Source: Cryoendolithus antarcticus (taxonomy: Eukaryota > Ascomycota > Dothideomycetes > Cladosporiales > Cladosporiaceae). From it: a stretch of 64,000 nt of DNA. Where the stretch lies: the NCBI GenBank assembly GCA_002077065.1, contig NAJO01000018.1, positions 868,001 through 932,000 on the forward strand. The letters are read 5' to 3'. A program made the position numbers and the translations under genes. Under the pieces are notes generated by a model. That model was not told the origin of the DNA and did not search any database. It saw only the letters and a list, made by a program, of their open reading frames with translations. Below are positions 52,788 through 62,400 of the stretch, one piece after another (the first letter of the stretch is position 1; each line of letters begins with the position of its first letter).

Positions 52788-53279
52788 CTACGTCCATCTG
52801 AGAGTCCGAAGCCTTGCGATCGCGTCGTCTACCTCCCACCGCTGCGTAGCCAACATCCATACACCTGCTTTTGCTAGTTGTACATCTGCAACCCTGTGCG
52901 TCTGGACGATCTGAGGTAGATCGCGCAAGATCTCCGCGAAGCGCAAATGGATCATCGCACGTTCGGCAGTGGTAGCTGCAGCGTTGTTGTGAATGTAGAC
53001 TCTCATGCCAGCCACTATACCACCGAAAAGCTTCCAAATGAGGATTACAAGCGCATGATTCATCGCGTCATGTACCGCGCGTGTTCTGACTGGGTGTAAC
53101 TCGAGGAACTCGTGGCGCCGTGTCTCCATGTTAAGGGGACGGTTACCAGCGAGGATCGTGGTCATTCGGAGGTGCTTGACGTCAAAGTGACGTTGAGTGG
53201 TAACTGGGAGGCGTTGAGGTAGTGCGTTGGCCATTCGAGGGGGTAGATACTTGTACGACTGCCAGGAGGGATCCGACAT
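52788..53279 (-). CDS. Unknown 163-residue protein next to the HET gene
   Basis: A single frame with its own ATG at 53279, 37 bp after the HET stop and on the same strand. I recognise no family. It has a central hydrophobic helix (ALVILIWKLFGGIVAGMRVYI), flanking basic segments and a C-terminal amphipathic stretch. Because HET proteins often have long variable C-terminal regions, this could instead be a 3' exon of the HET gene. The frame could also be fortuitous. Confidence 0.4.
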   Translation of the reverse strand: MSDPSWQSYKYLPPRMANALPQRLPVTTQRHFDVKHLRMTTILAGNRPLNMETRRHEFLELHPVRTRAVHDAMNHALVILIWKLFGGIVAGMRVYIHNNAAATTAERAMIHLRFAEILRDLPQIVQTHRVADVQLAKAGVWMLATQRWEVDDAIARLRTLRWT

Positions 53280-53316
53280 ACTTATAGGTGATCGACTGCC
53301 GATGTAGATGCTGATG

Positions 53317-55052
53317 CTAGATCATTATAGATGGGAAGATCACCCGGCGATTGAGCGGTCCGCCTTTACGATGTCTGGGCCAGATCTTGCGCTCACAGGG
53401 CGATGACTTATTGCCGACATGCGTCTCGTCCGCAAGGCGCGGTAGTGCCGTAGTGGATGTTGATGTGTGGTCGCTTGACAAAGTCTGCCTCTCCGTGGGC
53501 GATGTTTTCGTACTATTCTGGTCACCGGCTAGGAGCATTGGACCTTCAGCCTGCTTAGGGGACTTTTGCAGTCGACCATACAGAGGGTAGCGTTTCTGTT
53601 CTGGTCCTCGCCAACGGTCAGGGTCGGACTCTTGGACGTTACCCTCTGTATCGAGCGGCGCAAAGCAAGCCCAGGACAGCGCCTCGCTTGATAGCGTACT
53701 GTCTGAGAATACAATTGGTTGGCCGACGTACTTGAAAGATAGCGCAGTCGCTGCAGTGCTCCCTGCAACGACAGGCTCCACACCTCTCACAACCGTCCTG
53801 CCGAACTTGCAGAGCCAGGTGAATACTGCACCAGCGCAGACATGGCTGACTCCAAATGCCTTGAGCAGTAGCGCGCAAGTCTCTGCCACTTTCGCCAATG
53901 ATTCCGAGTGTGACGATTTGACATGCTGACGCCGAATCTCAAGCACAGTCTTGAGTATAATGTTTCGTTGTGTGAGAGTGTAGTCAGGAAACACATCTCG
54001 TAAGGTGTTGTCAGGCTTCAGTAGACTGAGGACAGCAAAGACCTTATCACGCGGGTCCAAGCACTTTGCCTCCTGAAATGTTACTAGCAAGGACTGCAGG
54101 GGTGCGTATGGTGTTCCTTTCGAGGCACGATAAGACGCACGGAGAGCAAGCAACTGCTGTGCCGGGCCCTGCTCCAACTGTGCACTGGTCTGGGTCACCA
54201 GACTTGTGAATGATCGAAGGAGATGACGTGCGTGCCACACATGAAATAGAGATCTTTCGGGACGAGAAGCCTACGTAGGAATGATCAGCTTGGCACACGA
54301 TAGTAGTGAGCGAGAGCAGCTTACTCCTGAGCGCACCACATGCGGGTGAATAGCTCTGCCCGACTGAGACGTTTGACGACGCTCACTATATCCTTGTAGC
54401 CGGTGCTTATCCGTTGGTTGTCAATTGTCGGTGCCCCTTGAGATGCCGACGCAGTCGTGATCTCCAAAGTCTCGATCCCGGCCCACTGGTCAAGTTCTGG
54501 AGGCACATGGGGGTACATATAATACTTGTCCAAGATACGAGAATCGCTCAATGACAGCACTCCTGTCCAGGCGAAGACACAAGTGGCCATCTTGAACGTT
54601 TCGCCCATGCTGCGTACCTGGCTGTTGCGTTCGTAAATATTCGTCTGATCTATGCACTGTGCGTCGGCCCAGATGTGCGCGATCTGACCAAGCTCGCTGC
54701 TATATCTTGGACGACCGGAAAGGTCGAAACCGAGAATGCGCTTGGGGTGCTTGCGTGCTTTATGTATGGTCTGACGGATGTGCAGCAGGGCAGCGTGCAG
54801 ATTGCGGCGCATGAGAACGGCGCGGCCATCAACGATGACAGTCTGCTGACTTTTCGCATCGCCCCAGACGTAGGACAGTGCGATGTAGGGTGGGGCGACA
54901 TCGCGTTCGTGAGTAGTTGTTCCCAATTTCAATGGTCGAGTAGCCTCGTCTGAGAGGTTGAACCTCTGATTAGAAAAGTGCAGCAGACGTATCTCGTGCC
55001 CCTGGAGTTCCGCCGTGGTAGCAGACCGCGATAGGGCGGAAGTCTGTGCCAT
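53317..55052 (-). CDS. HET-domain (heterokaryon incompatibility-type) protein
   Basis: My model has exons 55052-54325, 54270-54228 and 54177-53317, encoding about 543 residues. The HET domain is clear: PYIALSYVWGDA, NLHAALLHIRQTI, IWADAQCIDQTNIYERNSQV, ATCVFAWTG, FTRMWCAQELLVPKDLYFMC across the first splice, then CLDPRDKVFAVLSLL and a PDYTL segment. HET proteins mediate non-self recognition between fungal individuals and can trigger cell death of fused cells. The first intron has a good GTAAGC donor. The second (54227-54178, 50 nt) has the weak donor GTCATC but is the only GT-AG join that avoids a stop and keeps the family pattern. The C-terminal region is unremarkable and probably variable. 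Confidence 0.8.
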
Positions 55053-55658
55053 CCCCTGTCGATGGATCTCGCAGGCGCACGGCAATTCTGAGCCGAGCTG
55101 GGAAGCACTGAAAGGGAGAGGGACAAAGCCTACCGGGGTGCGTGAACAATGTTCGATGCTTCAAATTCAAGTTCAGCAGTAGTGCTGACATGCCAACGTG
55201 TCTGGCTGCGGTGATCCAATACGGAGACGAAGCAGGCGACTGCGAAGTGGCGTGATGCAATGTCTGGCCGTGGCGCAAGCTCAGCATCGTCGGCGCAGTA
55301 CCTCCACATTCAATACATTAGCTGCCAAAGATCGCATGGCAGCGCGCTGCTCATATGTACATTCTAACCGGATGAGCAGAGTGTATGCTGTCCGTCATGC
55401 CCGGAGTTCACGTTCAGCATCACGAATACTTGTGTGGCAAGCATCGCTTGAGGTAGCGAAAGATGCGCTCTGCCAATGTGGTTGATGATGGGAAGTACGC
55501 ATGTATCAGGTAGTAAAGTGTCTTGTCTTTGATTCGCGGCGGTCGGTCACGTGCACGCCAAGAAAGCAGCCCACCTCGAATCTCGAATTCGGCGTAGACG
55601 ACGACACTTTGCCGCAATCAGTCTTGCACATCTGTACATCCTCACACATACCGCAAAA
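55053..55658. other. Divergent promoter interval
   Basis: About 600 bp between the HET and RPS25 start codons. No gene is supported. It will contain the RPS25 promoter. Confidence 0.45.
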
Positions 55659-56136
55659 ATGGTGCACAGTCCCTGCGAATATTCCTCCCGTCAAATGACC
55701 ATACTGACAGCAATCCAAGGCACCCGCAGCAACCGGCGGAAAGAAGCAGAAGAAGAAGTGGTCCAAGGGAAAGGGTATGCGCTACCACCCATGACCCATC
55801 CCTCCCATCACCACCCACTAACCAAGCCTTCCTCCAACAGTGAAGGACAAGGCCGTCCACGCCGTCACCCTCGACAAGGCAACCGGAGAGAAGCTCGCCA
55901 AGGATGTTCAGTCATACCGCCTCGTCACAGTCGCAGTCCTCGTCGACAGATTGAAGATCAATGGCTCATTGGCACGGCAAGCGCTGAAGGATTTGGAGGA
56001 GAAGGGCACAATTAAGAAGATTGTGGGACACAGCTCGGGGAACATTTACAGTGAGTGGCGCGGACTGAAGAGATTGGGCGGGACGGGAGACAGCATCACT
56101 AACAGATTTACAGCGCGCGCAGTGGGTGGCGATTAG
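55659..56136 (+). CDS. RPS25: 40S ribosomal protein S25
   Basis: Four exons, 55659-55661, 55720-55774, 55841-56050 and 56114-56136, encode 96 residues. The first exon is the ATG alone, followed directly by a 58-nt intron, giving the expected start MAPAATGGKKQKKKWSKGK. The rest matches eS25: KDKAVHAVTLDKATGEKLAK, YRLVTVAVLVDRLKINGSLA, ALKDLEEKGTIKKIV and SSGNIYTRAVGGD. eS25 sits in the head of the small ribosomal subunit and supports some internal initiation events. Other introns are 66 and 63 nt, both GT-AG. The gene appears intact. Confidence 0.95.
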
Positions 56137-56877
56137 ATGTGACATGGAGATGGGTTGGGGAAAGATGAGAGAAAGGATTCGTTGATGGGTTCTATGGCGC
56201 ATGGATGGCTGTAACTCGAAGAATTGAGCAGCCGACTTCTACGCAGCGAATGCATACCGAACAAGCACTTCTCCCACAATCACTACTCCGTCGCGATACT
56301 TGCATCATACGTACACGTTCATGAAGCTTGGGATGGCTGGACGCACCTTACTGACGCAAGCAAGGACTTTCGCGCAAGACAAAACTTGCACGTGACGGCT
56401 GTCGCTTCCACCATTAACCTTTGCTGCCGTTCCAATCGAGCTCGGCTGGCTTCAGGCCCCATCGAGATCTCGGACAGTTCAGGCTGTTTGATTCATGAGT
56501 TGGGAATGCGGTGGAATGTGTGGGATTATCGGACACGGAACGGAGACAGTAGAGCACGAATGTCCTCTGCCATGCACTAATCCCTCGTACCTTTGTCTAG
56601 CCAAATGTCCAAGAAGTATCCCTACTGACATGGATGCCCGCACACCAAGGATGCTGATGCACGTGTAGGTCATCCCTCCCACGATCTCTCAAAGGCTGAT
56701 CGATATCGCATCTTGCTGCTGCAAGTAGACATGCGCGAGCATGACCTATCTTACAAGTGTTCGGGCAGGCGAGCGCATGAGTGTCAGCCTAGTGGCCCTC
56801 CTTCATACAGAGTACTTACAAGCAAAAACAAACGAAGAGCCTTCTTGCGAGATCATGACAATAACAGGAAAGTCCGC
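56137..56877. other. Convergent interval, no supported gene
   Basis: About 740 bp between RPS25 and the 56.9-57.5 kb gene. It might contain extra 3' exons of that gene (see its entry). Nothing else is recognised. Confidence 0.4.
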
Positions 56878-57489
56878 TTACCTTGGCTCATACACAGACC
56901 TACCTGCGTCTACTTCTGCGCGAAACTTCTGCAGAACCCCCTCCTCTGCGACTCTCTCAGGCGACAGACTCTTTGACCTCGTCCTCATCGCTGGCCCACC
57001 AGTTACAGTCCCGGCATCCCCCTGACGCGTGGATAGTAGACCCTCAGCGCCAGCGTCAAAGAAGAGTCTCGGATCTAGAAGTGCCGGATCAAACGGCGAC
57101 AGTGACTTTGCCCTCGTATTGGCAGACGTAGGTCCGTTGTTGAGCGGCCGGCCGACGTAAGGCGAGCAAGACTCCATGGTCGGCAATGGCACATCTGGAA
57201 ACAGATTGCGCATCACCCGGTCGGCTTCAGCGGGTGTGGTTTGGAACTCGGAGCCATCGAACTCGGGTGTTTCCCATGCGCACGTCGCCTTGTGGGGGCT
57301 GACGCTGCGTATTTGCCTGGGTTGCACCGTGTTGCGTGCTAGCGTACGGGTTGGCGCCGTAATATTGTACACCGTATTGCGGTACACCGTACTGTGTTGC
57401 GCAGCAAAGGGGTTGGCTTGGACGTCGGGATTCTCGGCGATGAACTGCTCCATGTCGAAGTCAGCGGGACTTGCGCCCTGGTGCTCCAT
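56878..57489 (-). CDS. Unknown Ser/Pro-rich protein
   Basis: A 203-codon frame with ATG at 57489. I recognise no family. The product is polar with low complexity, with two similar short motifs, RAKSLSPFDP and RSKSLSPERV, which look like proline-directed phosphorylation sites, and an N-terminal acidic start (DFDMEQFIAENPDV). No membrane segment is seen. The terminal codons read ...GAG CCA AGG TAA GC, so the stop overlaps a consensus splice donor (AG|GTAAGC). A spliced form with another C-terminus is therefore quite possible. Confidence 0.55.
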   Translation of the reverse strand: MEHQGASPADFDMEQFIAENPDVQANPFAAQHSTVYRNTVYNITAPTRTLARNTVQPRQIRSVSPHKATCAWETPEFDGSEFQTTPAEADRVMRNLFPDVPLPTMESCSPYVGRPLNNGPTSANTRAKSLSPFDPALLDPRLFFDAGAEGLLSTRQGDAGTVTGGPAMRTRSKSLSPERVAEEGVLQKFRAEVDAGRSVYEPR

Positions 57490-59037
57490 GCTTACTGTGC
57501 TGCTTAAGATCGATGTCGAGAAAGTGGGAGAAAAGTGTACCAGACACTTGAAGCATGCGCGTTTAGAGAAAACAAGTGCTAGAACAGAGGCAAGGCCGAG
57601 GCCACCACGTCTCGAGCGTCGTAGAAACTACACTCAGACGGCTTTGTTGGCTCGCAAGCATTGTCTGCATTGTTGCCACTGTTTAAACCCGGTCGCGCCT
57701 TTGTTGAATGTGAGAAGACGTGGAGAAAGAAAGGAGGTGAGGACTTGAGATCGGGGGTTCTTCAGCAAAGAACAATAGTATGCGCTGGTGCTATAGAGCG
57801 TAAAGAGCTACAGAAACTATGTGAAGAGCGAACAACGAACTTTCTCGCTGGTGTTACTGGCCCGAGCGAAGCATAAGCACGGTGCAAGAAACGCATAGCG
57901 GTCGGACAGCGCTTCAACGCAGCCCATGAAAAGCAACGCTGGGGGGCTTCGGGCTGGAGCGGTAGAGCCTGTGACCGACTTGTCAGTCAACGTCCCCGCG
58001 CAGTAGAGCTGAAGTGATGAGGAGGTATGAAGCCAAGTCAGAAGGTCTCTAAGGATAAAATCGACATTGTGTTTTCTGAACAGGTCTGTGAAAATCGCAT
58101 AGTCTCATCTTGTAGCGCAGGAGGGCTGGGCAGGGAGGAGCAGTACGTACCCAGTTTGGGCTCTCGCGTGAGTTCGAATCAGCCATGAAGTCGTCGGCCG
58201 CGAGCGGTGTCGCGCAATGTCCGCGTTATCTCACCTCTTTCGCAAGACAAGCACAGCACTGATCTTATTAATGGGGTGCCTATGAGACAGCCAATGGCAT
58301 TCGAACATCTATGGCAATGCGATTCCCTGACCGCGGGCTAACTCTTTCTACTGTTGTATTCACAGTCACAGGAACAGCTTAGCAATGCGTAGCGGCGCGG
58401 AGAAGGCTTGCTCGCGGTACTGACGAATCCGCCGATGCACTCCGATCCATCATGGCAGTCATGCTGAAATGATCGCCGGCTGTTGAAGTCCATATTCCGG
58501 CTGAGCAGAGGCTAGGGTGGGCAGGGTCTGCTCAGGGTTGGCGAGATCGCATTACGGTCATAGTCATTATGCGAAAAGTCGGGTGATGATGTTCCAAGTC
58601 GTCGAGCGGAGACGTCGAAGATAATGCCGTAGCGGAACAAATGATGGATGTCGAGGAGGTGGGAAGGAAGAAATGCAGGAAATGTAGACTGGATACCAGC
58701 TGCCAAGACCATCTTACGGCTGGCCAAATGTCCGCTCGCAAGTTCTACCATTCTACCTCTAACTCGACTGTATCGACTTCATGCTACTTTCTAAGGTCGC
58801 ATATAATTCCCACGAAGGTACGATCTGACGACTCTGCGCGATAGACAATTAGTGCTGTCGGACATACTCCTATTGAGATTGGAGTATCACTCAGCCACTT
58901 GATCTTCATTGCACATTGACCAGACGTACGATACGATCCTCGAGCTGGTACTGAAAGAACATCTTATTTGCACACAGGCGCCTGGTGTGTCATTGGACTG
59001 GAACTTTGGCGTCAAATCTTGGTGATAAGCCAAGACG
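57490..59037. other. Intergenic, no supported gene
   Basis: About 1.5 kb of divergent intergenic sequence. A GTTCGAATC block near 58174 resembles a tRNA B box but does not fit into a tRNA fold. Nothing else is recognised. Confidence 0.45.
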
Positions 59038-60015
59038 ATGTCTTCACTTTTCTCATTCCTGAACAGGCTTCTGCCATTCGCCACGCCAGGTACGCCAATC
59101 ATACAGGATCTCGCACACTTGGGCGCTGTCTGCGCAGTGCTCTACTTTGCGCCTCAGTTTCAACAATGGTGGCAATCACGGCAAGCAGCTGGGCACGCGG
59201 GAGGCGTGCCTTTGGCAATTCCAGTGCCCACTGCGCAGGATTACCCACGGGATTCAACGGCCGACGCTGAGCTCGATGAAGATGCTGGCACGCCTGCTGC
59301 CAATGAGGTGGAGATCGACGACCCAATTGACCGAGTGGAGCCAGCTACGGACCATGAGCCTGCAGCGCCGGCAGATGCAGATCCCGTACGCGGCCCTGCT
59401 TATGTCCCTCAAGCAACGAATCAGCGTGCAGTCGGAGCCAAGAAAGCCAAAGCACTGGCAAAGCGCGATCAACGACGGGCTCACTTCGAGTTCCTGCGTG
59501 AGGAAGGCGAGCGAAAGCGTGCTGAGGATGCTGAAGGTGCTACCGAGAGAGAGGCGGCACTGGCAGCTGAGCGCGAGCGAAGAGAAGCTGTCGAGGCTGC
59601 GATCGTGGCGAAGAAGACGAAAGAACGAGAGGCGAAGCGGGAGGCAGAGAAGCGCGAGAGGGAGTACGAGATCAGACGGAGGGATCTAGCTGTGCTGCTG
59701 GTAAAGGAAGGACTCGACTACAGTGGACGATGCGATCTGTGGCGGGTCGCGCGGGCTGTTGGAGGCGACGTGGACGACGAGTGGGTGGAAAGGATTCTCA
59801 AGGCGACTGGAGTGTTGGGCCTGAAGGATGCGGTACTGACGATGGTGACGAGTGTTGGCTGGGCTGTGAGAGTGAGAGAGCAGGATGTTGCGAAGATGTA
59901 TCAGGAGGCGATCCAGTCCGATCTTGCTAATGAGGAAGGCGCCGTGAGCTTCGAGCAGCTGGGCGGCGTTTTAGATCGATCACTGCAAAGACCCGCGGCA
60001 TTAGTAGCATCATAG
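59038..60015 (+). CDS. Membrane-anchored coiled-coil protein of unknown function
   Basis: This single exon encodes 325 residues. One hydrophobic segment near the N-terminus (HLGAVCAVLYFAP, about residues 27-39) could anchor it in a membrane. Residues 75-120 are acidic and Ala/Pro-rich. Residues 130-215 are a highly charged Lys/Arg/Glu helix, a likely coiled coil. The C-terminus (LAVLLVKEGLDYSGRCDLWR and following) looks like a compact helical, winged-helix-like domain. The order anchor, coiled coil and small winged helix resembles DDRGK1/UFBP1 of the UFMylation pathway, but the sequence does not show a DDRGK motif and most ascomycetes are thought to lack that pathway. I leave the function open. 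Confidence 0.68.
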   Translation: MSSLFSFLNRLLPFATPGTPIIQDLAHLGAVCAVLYFAPQFQQWWQSRQAAGHAGGVPLAIPVPTAQDYPRDSTADAELDEDAGTPAANEVEIDDPIDRVEPATDHEPAAPADADPVRGPAYVPQATNQRAVGAKKAKALAKRDQRRAHFEFLREEGERKRAEDAEGATEREAALAAERERREAVEAAIVAKKTKEREAKREAEKREREYEIRRRDLAVLLVKEGLDYSGRCDLWRVARAVGGDVDDEWVERILKATGVLGLKDAVLTMVTSVGWAVRVREQDVAKMYQEAIQSDLANEEGAVSFEQLGGVLDRSLQRPAALVAS

Positions 60016-60278
60016 TCTACCCAGCTCTCATCGACTACCACTCCCACATCATTGCACACGTACAGCCCAGAGCTCTTGTTGCTGTTCAGTAGCTTTGCTG
60101 GAGGGCGAGGAAAAGTGAAGTCATTGCATCTTTAGCGCGAGAGTTTCGTGACGCGAGGCACTTTACGCCAAAAGCGGCCTCCCAGCCTGCAAACACTTTG
60201 AGTCCCACCTGCGCGCACACATTGAGCACGAGGGCACAGGTCTGAGCAGCCTACATCATATCTACAGCATCATCAGCC

Positions 60279-61007
60279 ATGTCGATCTCAAGCGCCCACA
60301 TCCGAAAACGCCAGTACCAGCCCTCCATCTCATCCTACTTCAATCGCGCTAGCTCCGATGGCTCGATCACCCACACAGTCTCTCCTCTCTCGCCGCCACT
60401 GCCAGCAGAAACACAAGCCTCGCTGCTCTCCGTCGGCATGCGCGTCCGCAAATCGATTCCCGAAGGCTACAAGACGCACAAGACTGTTGGCGCGTTGAGC
60501 TTCCCTTTCCCAAGCAGCGCACCACCAACAGCCGCTCCATCAGTCCGGCCCGTTTTCTACACCGAGCATGCGAGGGAGCTGGCGCCGTTCTGTGGTATCC
60601 ACAAGATTGGCGGGTATGCTTCACAACCATCTCCGTACACCATGCCGCCTTCCTCGGCAGCCCCGAGGCTCGCTACTGCAGCCGGGCTGGATGACTTCGC
60701 TTCTACAGCGCCAGCTTTGAGTATGTCGCAGTCCACGCTCTCGTCAACGCAAAGCAGTACGGCATCCTCGAGCTGTCACGAGCAGGCAATAAGCAAGAAG
60801 CGCACGTACGAGGAGGAGATCGAGGACGATATGGACGACATCTTTGACGAGATCGATGCGGACGAGGAACGTGCTTTAGCACCTATGCGCCTGATTGCAA
60901 AGGCCCGAGGAACGCCACGGAAGGCCATGGTGATTGAGCGTGTGGCTGTGGTGGACGATGATTTCGAGGAGGCTCCGTTCTTGGTGCCGATGGATGTTGG
61001 GATGTGA
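60279..61007 (+). CDS. Probable ribonucleotide reductase inhibitor (Spd1/Dif1-like)
   Basis: This single exon encodes 242 residues. Near the N-terminus RKRQYQPSISSYFNR contains Gln-x-x-Ile-x-x-Tyr-Phe, which fits a PCNA-interacting (PIP) box. It is followed at about residue 52 by SVGMRVRKSIPEGYKTHKT, which matches the short conserved block of fungal RNR-inhibitor/Dif1-Spd1-Sml1-type proteins. Such proteins restrain ribonucleotide reductase by binding or relocalising its small subunit, and fission yeast Spd1 is degraded in S phase through CRL4-Cdt2. The C-terminal half is Ser-rich, then acidic (EEEIEDDMDDIFDEIDADEE), also family-like. Assignment rests on short motifs, so confidence is moderate. 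Confidence 0.72.
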   Translation: MSISSAHIRKRQYQPSISSYFNRASSDGSITHTVSPLSPPLPAETQASLLSVGMRVRKSIPEGYKTHKTVGALSFPFPSSAPPTAAPSVRPVFYTEHARELAPFCGIHKIGGYASQPSPYTMPPSSAAPRLATAAGLDDFASTAPALSMSQSTLSSTQSSTASSSCHEQAISKKRTYEEEIEDDMDDIFDEIDADEERALAPMRLIAKARGTPRKAMVIERVAVVDDDFEEAPFLVPMDVGM

Positions 61008-61400
61008 AGGAAATCAGGACGAGGATGGACCTGCGGCAGTGATATGCAGTCGCGAAGAGTCGCACTGGGGTAGAGCAGCGGACGAGTCGTCATGGCGGGC
61101 AAGAGGTCGAGTGATCATAGAGTGCGCTGACAACTTGAGGAGTGTGATATCGGATGAGCGACTGGCCGCATACTTGATACCCACAGATCTTCTTCAACCT
61201 CTCACACTCACAATTGTCATCTCCGCACAACCCTCCCTTGTTCCTTCAAGTGAAATCGACAGCATGAGACCGTTCACTGTCAGCGCAAGCCAGAAATCAC
61301 CACACCAGGATGCATAACAAAAGCGCAAAATATAAATCGGCAAGATTGAACGTCTTTGACATCCCATGGTCATATCTGCGAGCAGCAAGGGGCTAGTTCA
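61008..61400. other. Intergenic
   Basis: About 390 bp after the RNR-inhibitor-like gene. No gene or repeat is recognised. Confidence 0.4.
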
Positions 61401-61446
61401 CGTCAGAATTACTGACGAATCATTCAAAGTAAGGAGCAATCCTTAC
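61401..61446. other. Two consecutive perfect hairpins
   Basis: CGTCAG (61401-61406) pairs with CTGACG (61412-61417) around a 5-nt loop. GTAAGGA (61429-61435) pairs with TCCTTAC (61440-61446) around GCAA, a GNRA-type tetraloop on the plus strand. They lie directly beside the truncated tRNA-like element. Confidence 0.7.
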
Positions 61447-61513
61447 CTCGAACCCTCAACCTTTGGTGATCTTCGAGCCGAAAACCAACGCGCTACCATT
61501 GCGCCAACCACCC
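61447..61513 (-). pseudogene. Truncated tRNA-like element
   Basis: On the minus strand a candidate acceptor strand GGGTGGT is followed by a canonical D arm (TGGCGCAATGGTAGCGC, an A box). An anticodon stem TTGGT/ACCAA encloses a 16-nt loop, which could hold a TCG anticodon plus a 9-nt intron. Then comes AGGTT and the T-arm start GAGGGTTCGAG. The rest of the T arm and the 3' acceptor strand (expected ACCACCC) are absent; sequence continues into a hairpin. It may be a broken tRNA gene or the head of a tRNA-derived SINE-like element. Confidence 0.5.
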
Positions 61514-61639
61514 GGTGGCCGAGCTTCTAGCCTTAACATATATAATCATTTTACATCAGATCCCTCTCAACTAATACCTTTACCGACACAAAATCACTGC
61601 AACGCACTACCAATTCATGGTGACTGTTGCGACATCCAA

Positions 61640-62400
61640 TCACTCCATTGCAGCCGATCTGATCTTACCCGCCATGATGAACAGTTCCGCCAAAATCATG
61701 TCGTCCTCCCCCACTACCTCGTCGCCCGAGTCAGACACGCAGAGTTGACCGTAGTAGCGATCGATTAGCAGCATCAATAGCCTCACGCCGTTTCCATCCT
61801 CGCACTCTTTCGCATTGACCCAAAGATTGTGCAACACGGCTCCGTCCAGGTCATCACATATGGCGCGTACCGCTTTCGCGATCCAGGATGAGTACAGTTT
61901 CTTCTGCTGGGTGATGTCTTTGATAGCCAACAGGCGCAAGTCGCCTGGAAGAGTGCTCGTCGACTGAATCGGCTTGTATCTCGCCCAAAAGCTATCAAAC
62001 GAAGCGCAAGCGGAGACGATGTCGTTGGCAAGTCTCCTGCGAGAGTCTCCTCAGTGGCACGCCCAACACGGCCAGATGTTGGCATCGATTCCGGGCTGTT
62101 TACGGGAGGAATGGTAGGCGGCGTGTTGAGAAGTCTAGCAGTCGACGCAGAGTATCAACTGGACTAGGTCGTTGGGAGAGTTGCATATGCAGCTCACGCG
62201 AAAGGCCGTCGATGAGGAGGTCATTGCGGGAGGCAGTGCGCGGAGATTGGCACTGGAACTGCTAGCGACGGCCTCTTCTAGTCATCTGCTTGATCACTGT
62301 CGTCGTTCATTCAAGCGTGCGGGCATTGGCAAGACAGAAGGTAGTCTGAGACTTCTCGCAACGCGCTCACTCGGCACTTGATGATCTTCTTCCATTCCAT
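61640..62400 (-). CDS. Unknown three-exon protein
   Basis: Exons 62400-62371, 62252-62104 and 62036-61640 give 191 residues. Introns are 118 and 67 nt with GTGAGC and GTAAAC donors. I recognise no family. The main exon encodes a convincing helical protein: DIVSACASFDSFWARYKPIQ, YSSWIAKAVRAICDDLDGA, LWVNAKECEDGNGVRLLMLL, and an acidic tail MILAELFIMAGK. No signal or membrane segment is seen. The last exon is the best supported; the two upstream exons are inferred from splice sites and frame. Confidence 0.5.

Noticed and set aside
54178..54270. Apparent frameshift in the HET gene
   Set aside because: A 50-nt GT-AG intron (54227-54178) reconciles the two frames and preserves the HET pattern, so no mutation is needed.
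58160..58195. tRNA gene suggested by GTTCGAATC and a TAGCGCAGGAGG block
   Set aside because: T-stem and acceptor stem do not pair and the spacing is wrong.
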